Shown here: positions 24,205 to 33,523 of the stretch, piece after piece | Position numbering within the stretch: the first letter of the stretch is position 1 | Layout of the letters: each line of letters begins with the position of its first letter | Source of the DNA: Agromyces cerinus | GTDB taxonomy: Bacteria; Actinomycetota; Actinomycetes; Actinomycetales; Microbacteriaceae | DNA: 64,000 nucleotides | Assembly (NCBI RefSeq): GCF_016907835.1 | Contig: NZ_JAFBCT010000001.1 | Span: 558,001 to 622,000 of the forward strand | Direction of reading: 5' to 3' | Notes under the pieces: generated by a model | Told to the model about the DNA's origin: nothing | Databases searched by the model: none | Seen by the model: the letters and a program-made list of their open reading frames with translations, nothing else | Translations under genes and position numbers: made by a program

Positions 24205-25542
24205 GTGGATGCAGGGCTCGCGAAACTCGCGGCGGAGGCGTACGTGTACGGCTTCCCGATCGTGTTCGACCTCGAGCAGGTGAACCGCTACGTGACGACC
24301 GGCATCGGAGCGAACCCGGCCGCGCCGTTCAACACCTTCAGCCATGCGCGTGCGCTCACGACGGCCGACGACACCTTCGTCTCGATCAACAACGACACCG
24401 TCTACTCGATGGCTTCGATCGACCTCAGCGTCGGGCCGGTGCTGCTGAGCGTGCCCGACACGGCCGGCCGATACTACGTGCTGCAGTTCGTCGACGCGTG
24501 GACGAACAACTTCGCCTACGTGGGCAAGCGCGCCACGGGCACCGGCGCCCGCGACTTCCTGCTGCTGCCGCCCGACTGGGAGGGAGAGGCCGATGACGCC
24601 GGCGATGCGATCGCGATCCGCTTCCCGACCCGCATCGCCTCCATCGTCGGGCGCTGGGCGTGCGACGGCACCGACGATCTGCCCGCGGTGCACGCGCTGC
24701 AGGACGCGACGACGCTCACACCCTTGCGCCGCTCGCTCGTGCCGCCCGTCGGGCTCCCCGAGGCCGAGGCCGGGCCGACCGAGGCGCTCGACTTCTTCGA
24801 GAAGCTCCGGGTGTACTCGCAGACCTTCCCGCCGGGCGAGCGGGATGCCGCGCTGCAGGCGTCGTTCGCCCCGCTCGGGCTCCTCGGGGCGGAGCCCGTC
24901 GGTTCGCTCGACGACGAGGTGAAGGTGGCACTCGAGGCGGGCTTCATGCAGGGCCGGGCGCTCCTCGATCAGATCCTGCACTCGGGCGCCGCTCCGGTCG
25001 TGAACGGCTGGACGCTGACCTACCACGTCTTCGACTACAACCTCGACTTCTTCGAGGTCGGCACCATCGACGACCCCGCGTGGAAGATCGCCGACCCGAA
25101 GGTGCGCATCGCGCAGCGTGCCGCCGGCGCGCTCGGCGGGCTCTGGGGCAACCACGCCTACGAGGCCGCCTACGTCATGACCTATGTCGACGCGGCGGGC
25201 GAGCCGCTCGACGGCTCGCACTCGTACACGCTGCGGCTGTCGCCGACGCCGCCGGTCGGTGCGTTCTGGTCGCTCACGATGTACAGCGTGCCGAACTTCT
25301 ACCTCGTGGCCAACGAGATCGAGCGGTACTCGATCGGCGACCGCACGGCCGGCGTCGTGCGCGACGCCGATGGCGGGATCACCATCACGATGAGCGCGGC
25401 ACGCCCCGCCGACCCGGCGGCGGCCGCGAACTGGCTGCCGGCCCCGACCGGGGCGTTCCGCCCGCTCCTGCGCATGTACATGCCCGACGAGTCCGTGATC
25501 GACGGCAGCTACGTGCTGCCCGCGATCGAGCGTTCGGCGTAG
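24205..25542 (+). CDS. DUF1254/DUF1214 domain protein
   Basis: A 445-residue protein. The N-terminal domain starts AEAYVYGFPIVFDLEQ and continues with FVSINNDTVYSMASIDL, the DUF1254 pattern; the C-terminal part GAFWSLTMYSVPNFYLVANE is DUF1214. The two domains always occur together and are beta-rich. Their biochemical role is not established; some members are linked to membranes or to fungal and bacterial stress. No signal peptide is seen. GTG 24205 is chosen because GAGGGGGAT lies six bases before it, whereas ATG 24190 has none. It diverges from the monooxygenase operon and has no obvious partner downstream. Confidence 0.85.
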   Translation: MDAGLAKLAAEAYVYGFPIVFDLEQVNRYVTTGIGANPAAPFNTFSHARALTTADDTFVSINNDTVYSMASIDLSVGPVLLSVPDTAGRYYVLQFVDAWTNNFAYVGKRATGTGARDFLLLPPDWEGEADDAGDAIAIRFPTRIASIVGRWACDGTDDLPAVHALQDATTLTPLRRSLVPPVGLPEAEAGPTEALDFFEKLRVYSQTFPPGERDAALQASFAPLGLLGAEPVGSLDDEVKVALEAGFMQGRALLDQILHSGAAPVVNGWTLTYHVFDYNLDFFEVGTIDDPAWKIADPKVRIAQRAAGALGGLWGNHAYEAAYVMTYVDAAGEPLDGSHSYTLRLSPTPPVGAFWSLTMYSVPNFYLVANEIERYSIGDRTAGVVRDADGGITITMSAARPADPAAAANWLPAPTGAFRPLLRMYMPDESVIDGSYVLPAIERSA

Positions 25543-25671
25543 TTCCGCTCGAGCGCTGCCGGGGTCATCCGCACGGCGGATGGCCCCCGCCCTGACGATC
25601 CGACCACGGTACGACGTCGGCGGTACCGGCAGTCGATGTGCGGGCGACGCGGGTTTCCTAACGTGGAGACA

Positions 25672-26436
25672 GTGCCCCGATCCACTTCACTCGTCTCCCC
25701 GTCCGCCTCGAGCTGGCTCCACCACCCCGCTGCCGCCGCCCTCCGCCTGGGCGGCGCGTGCCTGGTGCTGCTCGCCCTCGGCATGATGTGGGCGTCCCGC
25801 ATCGTCTTCCCGGGCGACACCTACGTCAGCGGCCTGGGTGCCGCCGGCGAGATCACGTCGGTCGCCTTCAACGTGTCGCTCGCGATGGTCGCGCTCGGCG
25901 GTGCGGCGTCGGCGTTCGGCCTCTGGGGCCTTCGCAGCGGGCGGGGCCTCTTCGGTGCATGGGCCGTGAGCACGAGCCTGCTCGCCGCGAGCGCGATGTT
26001 CGGGGTCGGGGCGGCAGTGCCGTGCAGCACCGGTTGCCCGATCCCGCTCACGCCCGGTGCGGCCCCTCAGGACCTCGTGCACACCACGGCCGCGGTGCTC
26101 GGCTTCGCGCTCGCCGGAGTCGCGATCATCCAGACGCTCCGGTTCGGACGCGTCTATGCGGCGCTCGCCACGCCGAGCCTCGTGCTCGTGATCGCGGCGG
26201 CGGCTGCAGGAGGCATCCTCTCGCTCGCGGGCGTCGCCACCGGGCTCGGCGGGTGGCTCGAACTCATCGCGACGACCTCGGCGCTCATCTGGCTGACGGC
26301 CGTGTCGCTGGCGACCCAGCACCGCATCACGACCGCGTCGGTGCTCCGGCGATCGATGGCGGATTCCCAGACCGCGGATACCGCCCGCCCAATAGGCTGG
26401 ACGGGTGGCGCACCGCATCTACATCTGCTCGGCTGA
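25672..26436 (+). CDS. DUF998 family membrane protein
   Basis: A 254-residue integral membrane protein with six predicted helices. The early motif RIVFPGDTYVSGLGA followed by FNVSLAMVALGGAA is typical of DUF998. The extracellular loop after the third helix carries two Cys (VPCSTGCPI) that could form a disulfide. No function is known for the family. The chosen GTG has GGAGA just before it; other GTG starts lie 9 and 36 bases upstream. The 3' end overlaps the start of pta by 32 bp, so translation of the two may be coupled, although a shared function is not suggested. Confidence 0.8.
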   Translation: MPRSTSLVSPSASSWLHHPAAAALRLGGACLVLLALGMMWASRIVFPGDTYVSGLGAAGEITSVAFNVSLAMVALGGAASAFGLWGLRSGRGLFGAWAVSTSLLAASAMFGVGAAVPCSTGCPIPLTPGAAPQDLVHTTAAVLGFALAGVAIIQTLRFGRVYAALATPSLVLVIAAAAAGGILSLAGVATGLGGWLELIATTSALIWLTAVSLATQHRITTASVLRRSMADSQTADTARPIGWTGGAPHLHLLG

Positions 26437-28570
26437 GGGCAACACGGGCAAGTCGACCGTGGCGCTCGGCACCCTCGACACCCTGACCCACCGCGCGACC
26501 CGGGTCGGCGTGTTCCGGCCGATCGCGCGGTCGACCGACGAGCGCGACTACGTGCTCGAACTGCTGCTCGCCCACGAGGGCGTCGTGCAGATCCCCTACG
26601 ACGATGCAGTGGGCGTGGGCTACGACGACGTGCACGCCGACCCCGAGGGCGCGCTCGCGACCATCGTGAGCCGGTTCAAGGCCGTCGAAGACCGCTGCGA
26701 CGCGGTCGTCATCATCGGCTCGGACTTCACGGATGTCGGCAGCCCGACCGAACTCGCCTACAACGCGCGCATCGCGGCGAACCTCGGCGCCCCGGTGCTG
26801 CTCGTGCTCGGCGGCCGCGTCGGCCAGGGGCAGGGGCGCAGCCGTTCGGAGCGGCTCGGCTACTCCGATGCGCGCAGCCCCGACGAACTCGCGCAGCTCA
26901 CCGAGCTCGCCGTCGAGGAGCTCGAGCGCGAGCACGCGACCCTGCTCGGCATCGTCGCGAACCGTGCCGACCCCGAGCGGCTCGACGACATCGTCGAGGC
27001 CGTGGCTGCTGCGGCCCGACCCAACAGCTCGTCGGCCTCGGCCGGACGCGGTGCCGAGGCATCCGTCGCCACCTGGGCCATTCCCGAGGACCCGTACCTC
27101 GTCGCGCCGTCGATGCGCGCCATCATGGAGGCCGTCGACGGCACCCTGCACGCCGGAGACCCCGAGCTGCTCAACCGCGAGGCGCTCGGCGTGATCGTCG
27201 CGGCGATGTCGATGGAGAACGTGCTCACCCACCTCACCGAGGGTGCCGTCGTCGTCGTGCCCGGCGACCGCAGCGAGGTGCTGCTCGGGGTGCTCACCGC
27301 GCACTCGAGCGCGACGTTCCCGTCGCTGTCGGGCATCGTGTTGAACGGCGGCATCCCGATCGCCGAGCAGGTCGACCGCCTCGTCGACGGACTGAAGGCA
27401 GGGCTGCCGATCATCCGCACCGAGCTCTCGAGCTACGACACGGCGCTCGCGATCACGCACACGCGGGGCAGGCTCGCCGCCGAGTCGCAGCGCAAGCGCG
27501 ACACCGCCCTGGCCCTCTTCGAGAAGCACGTCGACGGCCAGGCGCTGCTCGACCTGCTCGAGGTCGCGCGCCCCGAGGTCGTGACGCCGCTCATGTTCGA
27601 GTACGACCTGCTCGAGCGCGCCAGGCAGACGCGCAAGCGCATCGTGCTGCCCGAGGGCTACGACGACCGGGTGCTGCGCGCCGCCGCGACGCTGCTCGCC
27701 CGCGACGTGGCCGACCTCACGATCCTCGGTGAGGAGATCGAGGTGCGTTCGCGCGCGATCGGACTCGGCCTCGACCTCTCGAAGGCCGAGGTGCTCTCGA
27801 ACCACGACTTCGTGCACGTCGCCCGCTTCGCCGAGGAGTACCAGCGGCGCCGCGCACACAAGGGCGTCACGCTCGAGCAGGCGCGTGAGACCGTGCAGGA
27901 CGTGTCGTACTTCGGCACGATGATGGTCGAGCTCGGCCTCGCCGACGGCATGGTCTCGGGGGCGGCGCACACGACCGCGCACACCATCCGGCCCTCGTTC
28001 GAGGTGATCAAGACCAAGCCCGGTGTCGACGTCGTCTCGAGCGTGTTCCTCATGGCGCTCGCCGACCGCGTGCTCGTCTACGGCGACTGCGCGATCGTGC
28101 CCGACCCGACCGCGGAGCAGCTCGCCGACATCGCGATCTCGTCGGCGGCGACCGCGGCGCAGTTCGGCATCGAGCCGCGCATCGCGATGCTCTCGTACTC
28201 GACCGGCGAGTCCGGCTCGGGCGCCGACGTCGACAAGGTGCGTCGGGCGACCGAGCTCGTGCGCGAGCGCGCGCCGCAGCTCGCGGTCGAGGGGCCGATC
28301 CAGTACGACGCGGCGGCGGATGCCGCGGTCGCGCGCACGAAACTGCCCGAGTCGGATGTCGCGGGGCGGGCGACGGTCTTCATCTTCCCCGACCTCAACA
28401 CCGGCAACAACACGTACAAGGCGGTGCAGCGCTCCTCGGGCGCCGTCGCGATCGGGCCGGTGCTGCAGGGCCTCCGCAAGCCCATCAACGACCTCTCTCG
28501 CGGAGCCCTCGTGCAGGACATCGTGAACACCGTGGCCATCACGGCGATCCAGGCGGCGGACCCGTCATGA
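26405..28570 (+). CDS. pta: Phosphate acetyltransferase (long form)
   Basis: A 721-residue three-domain phosphate acetyltransferase that interconverts acetyl-CoA plus phosphate and acetyl phosphate plus CoA. Residues 1-210 form a P-loop dethiobiotin-synthetase-like domain (SAEGNTGKSTVALG), about 220-330 a DRTGG domain, and 385-721 the catalytic PTA/PTB domain with SGESGSGADVDKVRRAT-like (seen as YSTGESGSGADVDKV) and FPDLNTGNNTYK motifs. The N-terminal domains are regulatory in E. coli. The start is GTG. Its stop overlaps ackA by ATGA, giving the usual pta-ackA pair for acetate formation and re-use and acetyl-phosphate supply. Confidence 0.96.
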   Translation: MAHRIYICSAEGNTGKSTVALGTLDTLTHRATRVGVFRPIARSTDERDYVLELLLAHEGVVQIPYDDAVGVGYDDVHADPEGALATIVSRFKAVEDRCDAVVIIGSDFTDVGSPTELAYNARIAANLGAPVLLVLGGRVGQGQGRSRSERLGYSDARSPDELAQLTELAVEELEREHATLLGIVANRADPERLDDIVEAVAAAARPNSSSASAGRGAEASVATWAIPEDPYLVAPSMRAIMEAVDGTLHAGDPELLNREALGVIVAAMSMENVLTHLTEGAVVVVPGDRSEVLLGVLTAHSSATFPSLSGIVLNGGIPIAEQVDRLVDGLKAGLPIIRTELSSYDTALAITHTRGRLAAESQRKRDTALALFEKHVDGQALLDLLEVARPEVVTPLMFEYDLLERARQTRKRIVLPEGYDDRVLRAAATLLARDVADLTILGEEIEVRSRAIGLGLDLSKAEVLSNHDFVHVARFAEEYQRRRAHKGVTLEQARETVQDVSYFGTMMVELGLADGMVSGAAHTTAHTIRPSFEVIKTKPGVDVVSSVFLMALADRVLVYGDCAIVPDPTAEQLADIAISSAATAAQFGIEPRIAMLSYSTGESGSGADVDKVRRATELVRERAPQLAVEGPIQYDAAADAAVARTKLPESDVAGRATVFIFPDLNTGNNTYKAVQRSSGAVAIGPVLQGLRKPINDLSRGALVQDIVNTVAITAIQAADPS

Positions 28571-29778
28571 GCGTCGTGCTCGTCGTGAACTCGGGGTCGT
28601 CGTCGCTGAAGTACCAGCTCATCGACGTCGAGCGATCCGAGACGCTCGCGAGCGGGCTCGTCGAGCGCATCGGCCGCGGTGTCGGCCATGCCAGGCACCG
28701 CCACGAGGGGCCCGAGAACGACAGCCTCGGCTCGACGTGGGACGCCGCCGGCGAGGTCGCCGACCACGAGGCCGCCTTCGCGGTGATGCTCGAGGCGTTC
28801 GCCGCCCACGGCCCGTCGCTCGAGGCGCACGCCCCGATCGCGGTCGGTCACCGGGTCGTGCAGGGCGGGGCGCGCTTCTTCGAGCCGACCGTGATCACGC
28901 CGCTCGTGAAGATCAACATCGACGAGCTCTCGGCGCTCGCGCCGCTGCACAACCCCGCGAACCTCGAGGGCATCGAGGCTGCGCAGCGAGCGTTCCCCGA
29001 CGTGCCGCACGTGGCGGTGTTCGACACCGCGTTCCACCAGACGATGCCGCCGGCCGCCTACACGTATGCGATCGATCGCGAGCTCGCGGCGAAGCACCGC
29101 ATCCGCCGTTACGGATTCCACGGCACCTCGCACCGCTTCGTCTCCCGTGCCGCGGCCGCGTTCCTCGAACGTCCCGTCGAGGAGCTCCGCATGATCGTGC
29201 TGCATCTCGGCAACGGTGCATCCGTCTGCGCGGTCTCCGAAGGGCGCTCGGTCGAGACGAGCATGGGCATGACGCCGCTCGAGGGGCTCGTCATGGGCAC
29301 CCGGTCGGGCGACATCGACCCGGCCGTGCTGCTGCACCTCGAGCGCCGGGCCGGGCTCGACGCCGATGGCCTCGACCACCTGCTGAACTCGCAGAGCGGC
29401 ATCCTCGGCCTCAGCGGGCACGCCGACATGCGCGACCTCGTCGCCGCGCGGGCGGCGGGCGACGAGGCGTCGACGCTCGCACTCGAGGTCTATGCGCACC
29501 GGGTGCGCTCCTACGTCGGGGCGTACGCCGCCCAGCTCGGCCGGGTCGACGCGATCGTCTTCACCGCGGGCGTCGGCGAGAACTCGCCCGACGTGCGGGA
29601 GCTCGCGCTCGCCGGGCTCGAGGGCTTCGGCGTCGAACTCGACTCCGAGCGCAACCAGCAGCGCGGTTCGGTCGCCCGGCGCATCTCGACGGACGCCTCG
29701 AAGACCGCCGTGCTCGTCGTGCCGACGAATGAAGAGCTCGAGATCGCCCGTCAGACGCTGGAGCTCGTCGGCGCCTGA
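28567..29778 (+). CDS. ackA: Acetate kinase
   Basis: A 403-residue acetate kinase of the ASKHA fold: acetate plus ATP gives acetyl phosphate plus ADP. Visible motifs are VLVVNSGSSSLKYQL at the N-terminus (the Asn and Arg-contacting loop), FDTAFHQTMP with the catalytic Asp, GFHGTSHRFVS with the His that stabilises the transition state, and FTAGVGENSPDVR in the ATP site. Length matches the family. The ATG overlaps the pta stop. The 3' end overlaps the convergent kinase-like gene by 28 bp. No own promoter is evident. Confidence 0.97.
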   Translation: MSVVLVVNSGSSSLKYQLIDVERSETLASGLVERIGRGVGHARHRHEGPENDSLGSTWDAAGEVADHEAAFAVMLEAFAAHGPSLEAHAPIAVGHRVVQGGARFFEPTVITPLVKINIDELSALAPLHNPANLEGIEAAQRAFPDVPHVAVFDTAFHQTMPPAAYTYAIDRELAAKHRIRRYGFHGTSHRFVSRAAAAFLERPVEELRMIVLHLGNGASVCAVSEGRSVETSMGMTPLEGLVMGTRSGDIDPAVLLHLERRAGLDADGLDHLLNSQSGILGLSGHADMRDLVAARAAGDEASTLALEVYAHRVRSYVGAYAAQLGRVDAIVFTAGVGENSPDVRELALAGLEGFGVELDSERNQQRGSVARRISTDASKTAVLVVPTNEELEIARQTLELVGA

Positions 29779-30296
29779 CCGGACTCCTTACTTCCCGGGG
29801 CGGATCCGGATGGGGTTGGGCGTGGCTGCGGATCGTCGCCGAGGATGACGAGAGGGCCTTCATCCCGAGTCGGCGCTTCGAACGCGTCGAAGTACGTCGC
29901 GGCGACCTCCGGACTGAGCTCCACCTCGTTCGCGGCGGCGCCGTCGCGTGCTGCGACGCGGGCGAGAACCACGTCACGTGGCGTCGCGAGGTAGATCGTC
30001 TCGGGCTCGACGCCGAGCGGGCGCAGCAGCTCTCGGTAGTCGCGGCGCATGCGCCGCGACCAGAACGAGTAGTCGAGCACGACATCGATGCCGGCCGACA
30101 CCAGCTCCACGAGGCGATGCCGAAGCGCGGTCTCGATCTCCCGCCGGACGTCTTCGGCGAGCGGCTGCTCGCGGATGCCGCGCTCCCACGCCTCCTCATC
30201 GAAGGACAGCCGCGTCATACCCGAGGCCTCGAGTTCGCGCGCGACCGTGGACTTGCCTGATCCCGCCGGACCGCACATGAATACCACCCGACTCAT
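29751..30296 (-). CDS. AAA ATP-binding protein, small-molecule or nucleotide kinase-like
   Basis: Encodes 181 residues with P-loop GPAGSGKSTVAREL at residues 9-22 and a DYSFWSRRMRRDYRELL segment that resembles the lid helices of zeta-toxin/gluconate-kinase-like P-loop kinases. Family members phosphorylate small molecules or are uncharacterised; the substrate is unknown. A C-terminal tail of about 25 residues is Pro/Ser-rich. The gene converges with ackA and overlaps it by 28 bp. It is divergent from the helix-turn-helix gene; the ATG at 30296 lies about 50 bp from the operator region described there. Confidence 0.75.
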   Translation of the reverse strand: MSRVVFMCGPAGSGKSTVARELEASGMTRLSFDEEAWERGIREQPLAEDVRREIETALRHRLVELVSAGIDVVLDYSFWSRRMRRDYRELLRPLGVEPETIYLATPRDVVLARVAARDGAAANEVELSPEVAATYFDAFEAPTRDEGPLVILGDDPQPRPTPSGSAPGSKESGQAPTSSSV

Positions 30297-30349
30297 GCCG
30301 CCACTCTAGGAGGGCCCACCTCGATTCGCCGTGTGCATGCGAACGGTAT

Positions 30350-30390
30350 CCACAAGAACCATTGCACAAGAGTTCTTGTGGAACTATGCT
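30350..30390 (+). promoter_or_regulatory. Sigma-A-like promoter with embedded CACAAGA operator
   Basis: TTGCAC (30362-30367) and TATGCT (30385-30390) are 17 bp apart and form a good vegetative promoter. The spacer holds the dyad CACAAGA-GT-TCTTGTG (30365-30380), and a further half-site CACAAGAAC lies at 30351-30359, so that CCACAAGAAC and GTTCTTGTGG also form a perfect 10-bp inverted repeat across 12 bp. A repressor bound here would block RNA polymerase. The predicted transcript starts at or next to the ATG at 30397, so the mRNA may be leaderless. Confidence 0.8.
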
Positions 30391-30396
30391 GGCGGC

Positions 30397-30975
30397 ATGA
30401 ACGACCCGCGCGAGACCATCGACCTGCACGACGCCGGCGCCATGCGGGCGCTCGCGCACCCGATGCGGTTGCGCATCCTCGGCCTGCTGCGCTTCGAGGG
30501 GCCGAGCACGGTCGGCGCCCTCGCGGAGCGCACCGGCGAGGCACCGGGGTCGGCGAGCTACCACGTGTCGACCCTCGCCAAGCACGGCTTCGTGGTCGAG
30601 GCGCCCGAGCTCGCTCGCGACAGGCGCGAGCGGTGGTGGCGGGCGGCGCACCTCATCACGAGCTGGCGCACCGAGGAGTTCCTGGGAGACCCCGAGGCCC
30701 ACGCGGCATCCGATGCCATGCGGCGCGTGGTGCTCGACTCGTACCATCGCGAACTGCTCGAGGCGATCGACGCAGAGGCGGTGCTCGAACCCGAATGGAT
30801 CGCCGCCTCCGACTCGAGCGATGGCGGGGCCCGGCTCACGATCGACGAGTTCCGCGAGCTGAACGCCGAGCTCGACGCGGTGCGCGAGAAATGGTGGGCC
30901 GTCGGCCGCGCGCCGCGGCCCGGCACGAGGGCCGTGCGCTGGATGACCCACACCTTCCCGAGGCCCGAACGATGA
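30397..30975 (+). CDS. ArsR-like winged-helix transcriptional regulator
   Basis: A 192-residue regulator with an N-terminal winged helix: ALAHPMRLRILGLL (about 15-28) then PSTVGALAERTGEAPGSASYH and a wing containing RDRRERWWR. Residues 90-192 form an effector or dimer domain rich in Trp and acidic residues. It lies under a promoter that carries a strong CACAAGA dyad, which is the obvious site for autorepression. The stop overlaps the MFS gene by ATGA, so regulator and exporter form one unit. ATG 30397 is chosen over a GTG 66 bases upstream, because the latter would lie within the promoter. The inducer is unknown. Confidence 0.88.
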   Translation: MNDPRETIDLHDAGAMRALAHPMRLRILGLLRFEGPSTVGALAERTGEAPGSASYHVSTLAKHGFVVEAPELARDRRERWWRAAHLITSWRTEEFLGDPEAHAASDAMRRVVLDSYHRELLEAIDAEAVLEPEWIAASDSSDGGARLTIDEFRELNAELDAVREKWWAVGRAPRPGTRAVRWMTHTFPRPER

Positions 30976-32273
30976 CGAACGACACCGCGGGCGCGACGGC
31001 CGAGCCCTCGACGACGGATGCCCCGCACCGCCGCACCCCGCTCGTCGCCCTCTTCGCCGCGCAGCTGTTCTCGCTGTCGGGCAACGCGATCGCGCTCATC
31101 GCGATCCCGATCATCGCCCTCACCGAGACGGGCTCCCCGCTCGCGGCCGGCGTCGCCGGCGTGTTCGCGACCGTGCCGCTCGTCATCGGCGGCGCACTCG
31201 GGGGAGTGCTCGTCGACCGGTTCGGCTACCGCACCTCCTCGATCGTCGCCGACGTCGCGAGCGGCGTCACCGTGCTCGCGATCCCGGCGCTCGCGGCGAC
31301 CGTCGGGCTGCACTTCGGGGTGCTGCTCGCCCTCGTCTTCCTCGGCGGACTGCTCGACGCACCCGGCGACACCGCGAAGACCGTGCTCATGCCCGATCTC
31401 GCCGAGCTCGCCCGGGTTCCGCTCGCCCGCGCGGCGGGCGCGCAGTCGACCGTGCAGCGCACCGCCATGATGATCGGAGCGGGTGTCGCGGGCGCCCTCG
31501 TCGCGCTCGCCGGCCCGATGCCGGCGCTCGTCGTCGACGCAGCGGGCTTCGCCGTGTCGGCGCTGCTCGTCGTCTGCTTCGTGCCGCGGCGAGCCGCGGC
31601 ATCCGTCGCCGAGGCCGACGCGCCCGTGCAGGGCGGCTTCGTGGCGGGCATCCGCTTCATCGCCGGCTCGCCGCTGCTGCGCTCGATCGTGCTGCTCGTG
31701 ACGCTCACGAACGCGATCGACGCGGCGGGCATGACCGTGCTGAAACCCGTCTACGCCACGCAGGTGCTCGGCAACCCCGCGGTGCTGGGGTTCATGGTCG
31801 GATGCTTCGCTGCCGGCGCCCTCACCGGGTCGGCGCTCTTCGCCGCCGCCGGCCATCGCTACTCGGGCCGCGTGGTCTTCGCGCTCTGCTTCGTGCTCGC
31901 CGGCACGCCGCCGTACCTCGCGATGGCGCTCGGCGCTCCGGTGCCGGTGCTGCTGCCGATCCTCGTGTTCTCGGGCCTCGCCGCCGGGGCGCTCAACCCC
32001 ATGATGGCGACCGCGATGTACGGGCTCGTGCCCGACGGCGTGCGCGCCCGCGTCTTCGGCGCGATGACCGCGGGCGTCGCCGCCTCGATGCCGCTCGGCG
32101 CCTTCCTCGGCGGCTTCTCGGTGGAGCGGTTCGGGCTCGCGCCGACCCTCCTCGGCTGCGCGATCATCTACCTCGTGCTCGGCTCGAGCCCGCTCTACCT
32201 GCGCTCGTTCACGGGGCTCGCCGCCGCCCGCACCCCTACGGGGGTACGGGGTGCGAATGGCTCACCCGGGTGA
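30972..32273 (+). CDS. MFS transporter (drug efflux type)
   Basis: A 433-residue major facilitator protein with about 12 helices. GALGGVLVDRFGYRTS marks the loop after the second helix, with Asp-Arg as in motif A, and TVQRTAMMIGAGVAGALVA resembles the exporter-type motif in helix 5. With its direct regulator upstream and ATGA overlap it is probably a substrate-induced exporter. The last 15 residues are encoded by a GC-rich stretch with an 8-bp hairpin (CGCACCCC pairing with GGGGTGCG at about 32229-32255) that may also help to end transcription. Substrate unknown. Confidence 0.87.
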   Translation: MTNDTAGATAEPSTTDAPHRRTPLVALFAAQLFSLSGNAIALIAIPIIALTETGSPLAAGVAGVFATVPLVIGGALGGVLVDRFGYRTSSIVADVASGVTVLAIPALAATVGLHFGVLLALVFLGGLLDAPGDTAKTVLMPDLAELARVPLARAAGAQSTVQRTAMMIGAGVAGALVALAGPMPALVVDAAGFAVSALLVVCFVPRRAAASVAEADAPVQGGFVAGIRFIAGSPLLRSIVLLVTLTNAIDAAGMTVLKPVYATQVLGNPAVLGFMVGCFAAGALTGSALFAAAGHRYSGRVVFALCFVLAGTPPYLAMALGAPVPVLLPILVFSGLAAGALNPMMATAMYGLVPDGVRARVFGAMTAGVAASMPLGAFLGGFSVERFGLAPTLLGCAIIYLVLGSSPLYLRSFTGLAAARTPTGVRGANGSPG

Positions 32274-32392
32274 TGTGATCCCGGCCGCCGTGTTCGTACG
32301 CTCGCTGCACGGTCGACATCGGCCGATGAAGCACACCCCCGAAACGTTCGTCTGAGTACCATTCGCACCTTCGGACGACGAGATGAGCACGC

Positions 32393-33523
32393 ATGAGCCT
32401 GCAGGTCGTAGAACGCCCCGACGGTGCACTGGGCACCATGTCGCCCGTCATCCTCACGGCGGGTCGCCGTCGCGAAGGGGTGGATCCGGCGCAGAGCGGG
32501 TTCGCGCAGCTCTCGCGTCAGATCAAGGCCGAGGGCCTGCTCGACCGATTCGTGGGCTTCTACGTGCGCAAGGCCGTCTTCTGGACCGTCGTGCTCGGCG
32601 CCGCCATCGCGGCATCCGTCACGATCGGCGACTCGTGGTGGCAGCTCGTCGTCGCCGCCGCGCTCGGCGTGATCTTCACCCAGTTCGCCTTCATGGCGCA
32701 CGAGGCCTCGCACCGCCAGGTCTTCCGCTCGGGGCCCGCCAACGACTGGGCAGGCCTCATCCTCGCGAACTTCGTCGTCGGCATCAGCTACAGCTGGTGG
32801 ATGAACAAGCACACGCGCCACCACGGCAACCCGAACGTGATCGGCCGCGACCCCGACATCGTGAAGGACACGATCTCATTCCTCGAAGAGGACGCGGCGG
32901 AGAGCCGCGGGCTCGTGCGCATGATCACGCGCAAGCAGGGCTACCTGTTCTTCCCGCTGCTGCTGCTCGAGGGCATCAACCTCCACGTGCACGGCATCCG
33001 CCACGTGCTCGGCAAGGGCGCGGTCAAGCGGCGCGGCCTCGAGATCACGCTCATCGCGGTTCGACTCATCGGCACCGTCGCGCTCGTCTTCTGGGCGTTC
33101 CCGCCGCTGCTCGCCACCGTCTTCCTGCTCGTGCAGCTCGGCGTGTTCGGCGTCTACATGGGCGCCTCGTTCGCCCCGAACCACAAGGGCATGCCCCTCA
33201 TCCCGCGCGGCGTGCGCGTCGACTTCCTCGAGCGTCAGGTGCTCACGAGCCGCAACATCCGCGGCGGGAAGTTCATGGACTCGTTCATGGGCGGCCTGAA
33301 CTACCAGATCGAGCACCACCTGTTCCCGAGCATGGCGCGGCCCGCGCTCGCCCGCACGCAGCAGATCGTGCGCGAGTACTGCCGCGAGAACGACGTTCGC
33401 TACACCGAGACGGGGCTCGTCGAGTCGTACGCGATCGTCATCGCCTACCTCAATCGGGTCGGGCTCGCCGCGCGCGACCCGTTCGACTGCCCGATGATCA
33501 ACTCGTACCGCCGTCGCGACTGA
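32393..33523 (+). CDS. Membrane fatty-acid desaturase (acyl-lipid/acyl-CoA)
   Basis: A 376-residue di-iron desaturase. The three His boxes are complete: HEASH at about 103-107, HTRHH at about 139-143 and QIEHH at about 305-309; the Gln in the third box (QxxHH) is typical of front-end or linoleoyl-type desaturases and of mycobacterial DesA3-like enzymes. Four membrane helices lie in two pairs between the boxes. The protein inserts a double bond into fatty acyl chains, adjusting membrane fluidity. ATG 32393 is used; an overlapping ATG ten bases upstream is out of frame. No ferredoxin or reductase gene is adjacent, so the electron donor is encoded elsewhere. Confidence 0.92.
   Translation: MSLQVVERPDGALGTMSPVILTAGRRREGVDPAQSGFAQLSRQIKAEGLLDRFVGFYVRKAVFWTVVLGAAIAASVTIGDSWWQLVVAAALGVIFTQFAFMAHEASHRQVFRSGPANDWAGLILANFVVGISYSWWMNKHTRHHGNPNVIGRDPDIVKDTISFLEEDAAESRGLVRMITRKQGYLFFPLLLLEGINLHVHGIRHVLGKGAVKRRGLEITLIAVRLIGTVALVFWAFPPLLATVFLLVQLGVFGVYMGASFAPNHKGMPLIPRGVRVDFLERQVLTSRNIRGGKFMDSFMGGLNYQIEHHLFPSMARPALARTQQIVREYCRENDVRYTETGLVESYAIVIAYLNRVGLAARDPFDCPMINSYRRRD

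Noticed and set aside
29751..29778. Possible frameshift or fusion at the ackA end because it overlaps the kinase-like gene
   Set aside because: Both genes keep full-length families and are convergent; the 28-bp overlap is only at their tails.
32229..32255. Hairpin CGCACCCC/GGGGTGCG as terminator of the MFS gene
   Set aside because: It lies before the stop codon, has an 11-base loop and no T run, so it is mentioned only in the gene entry.
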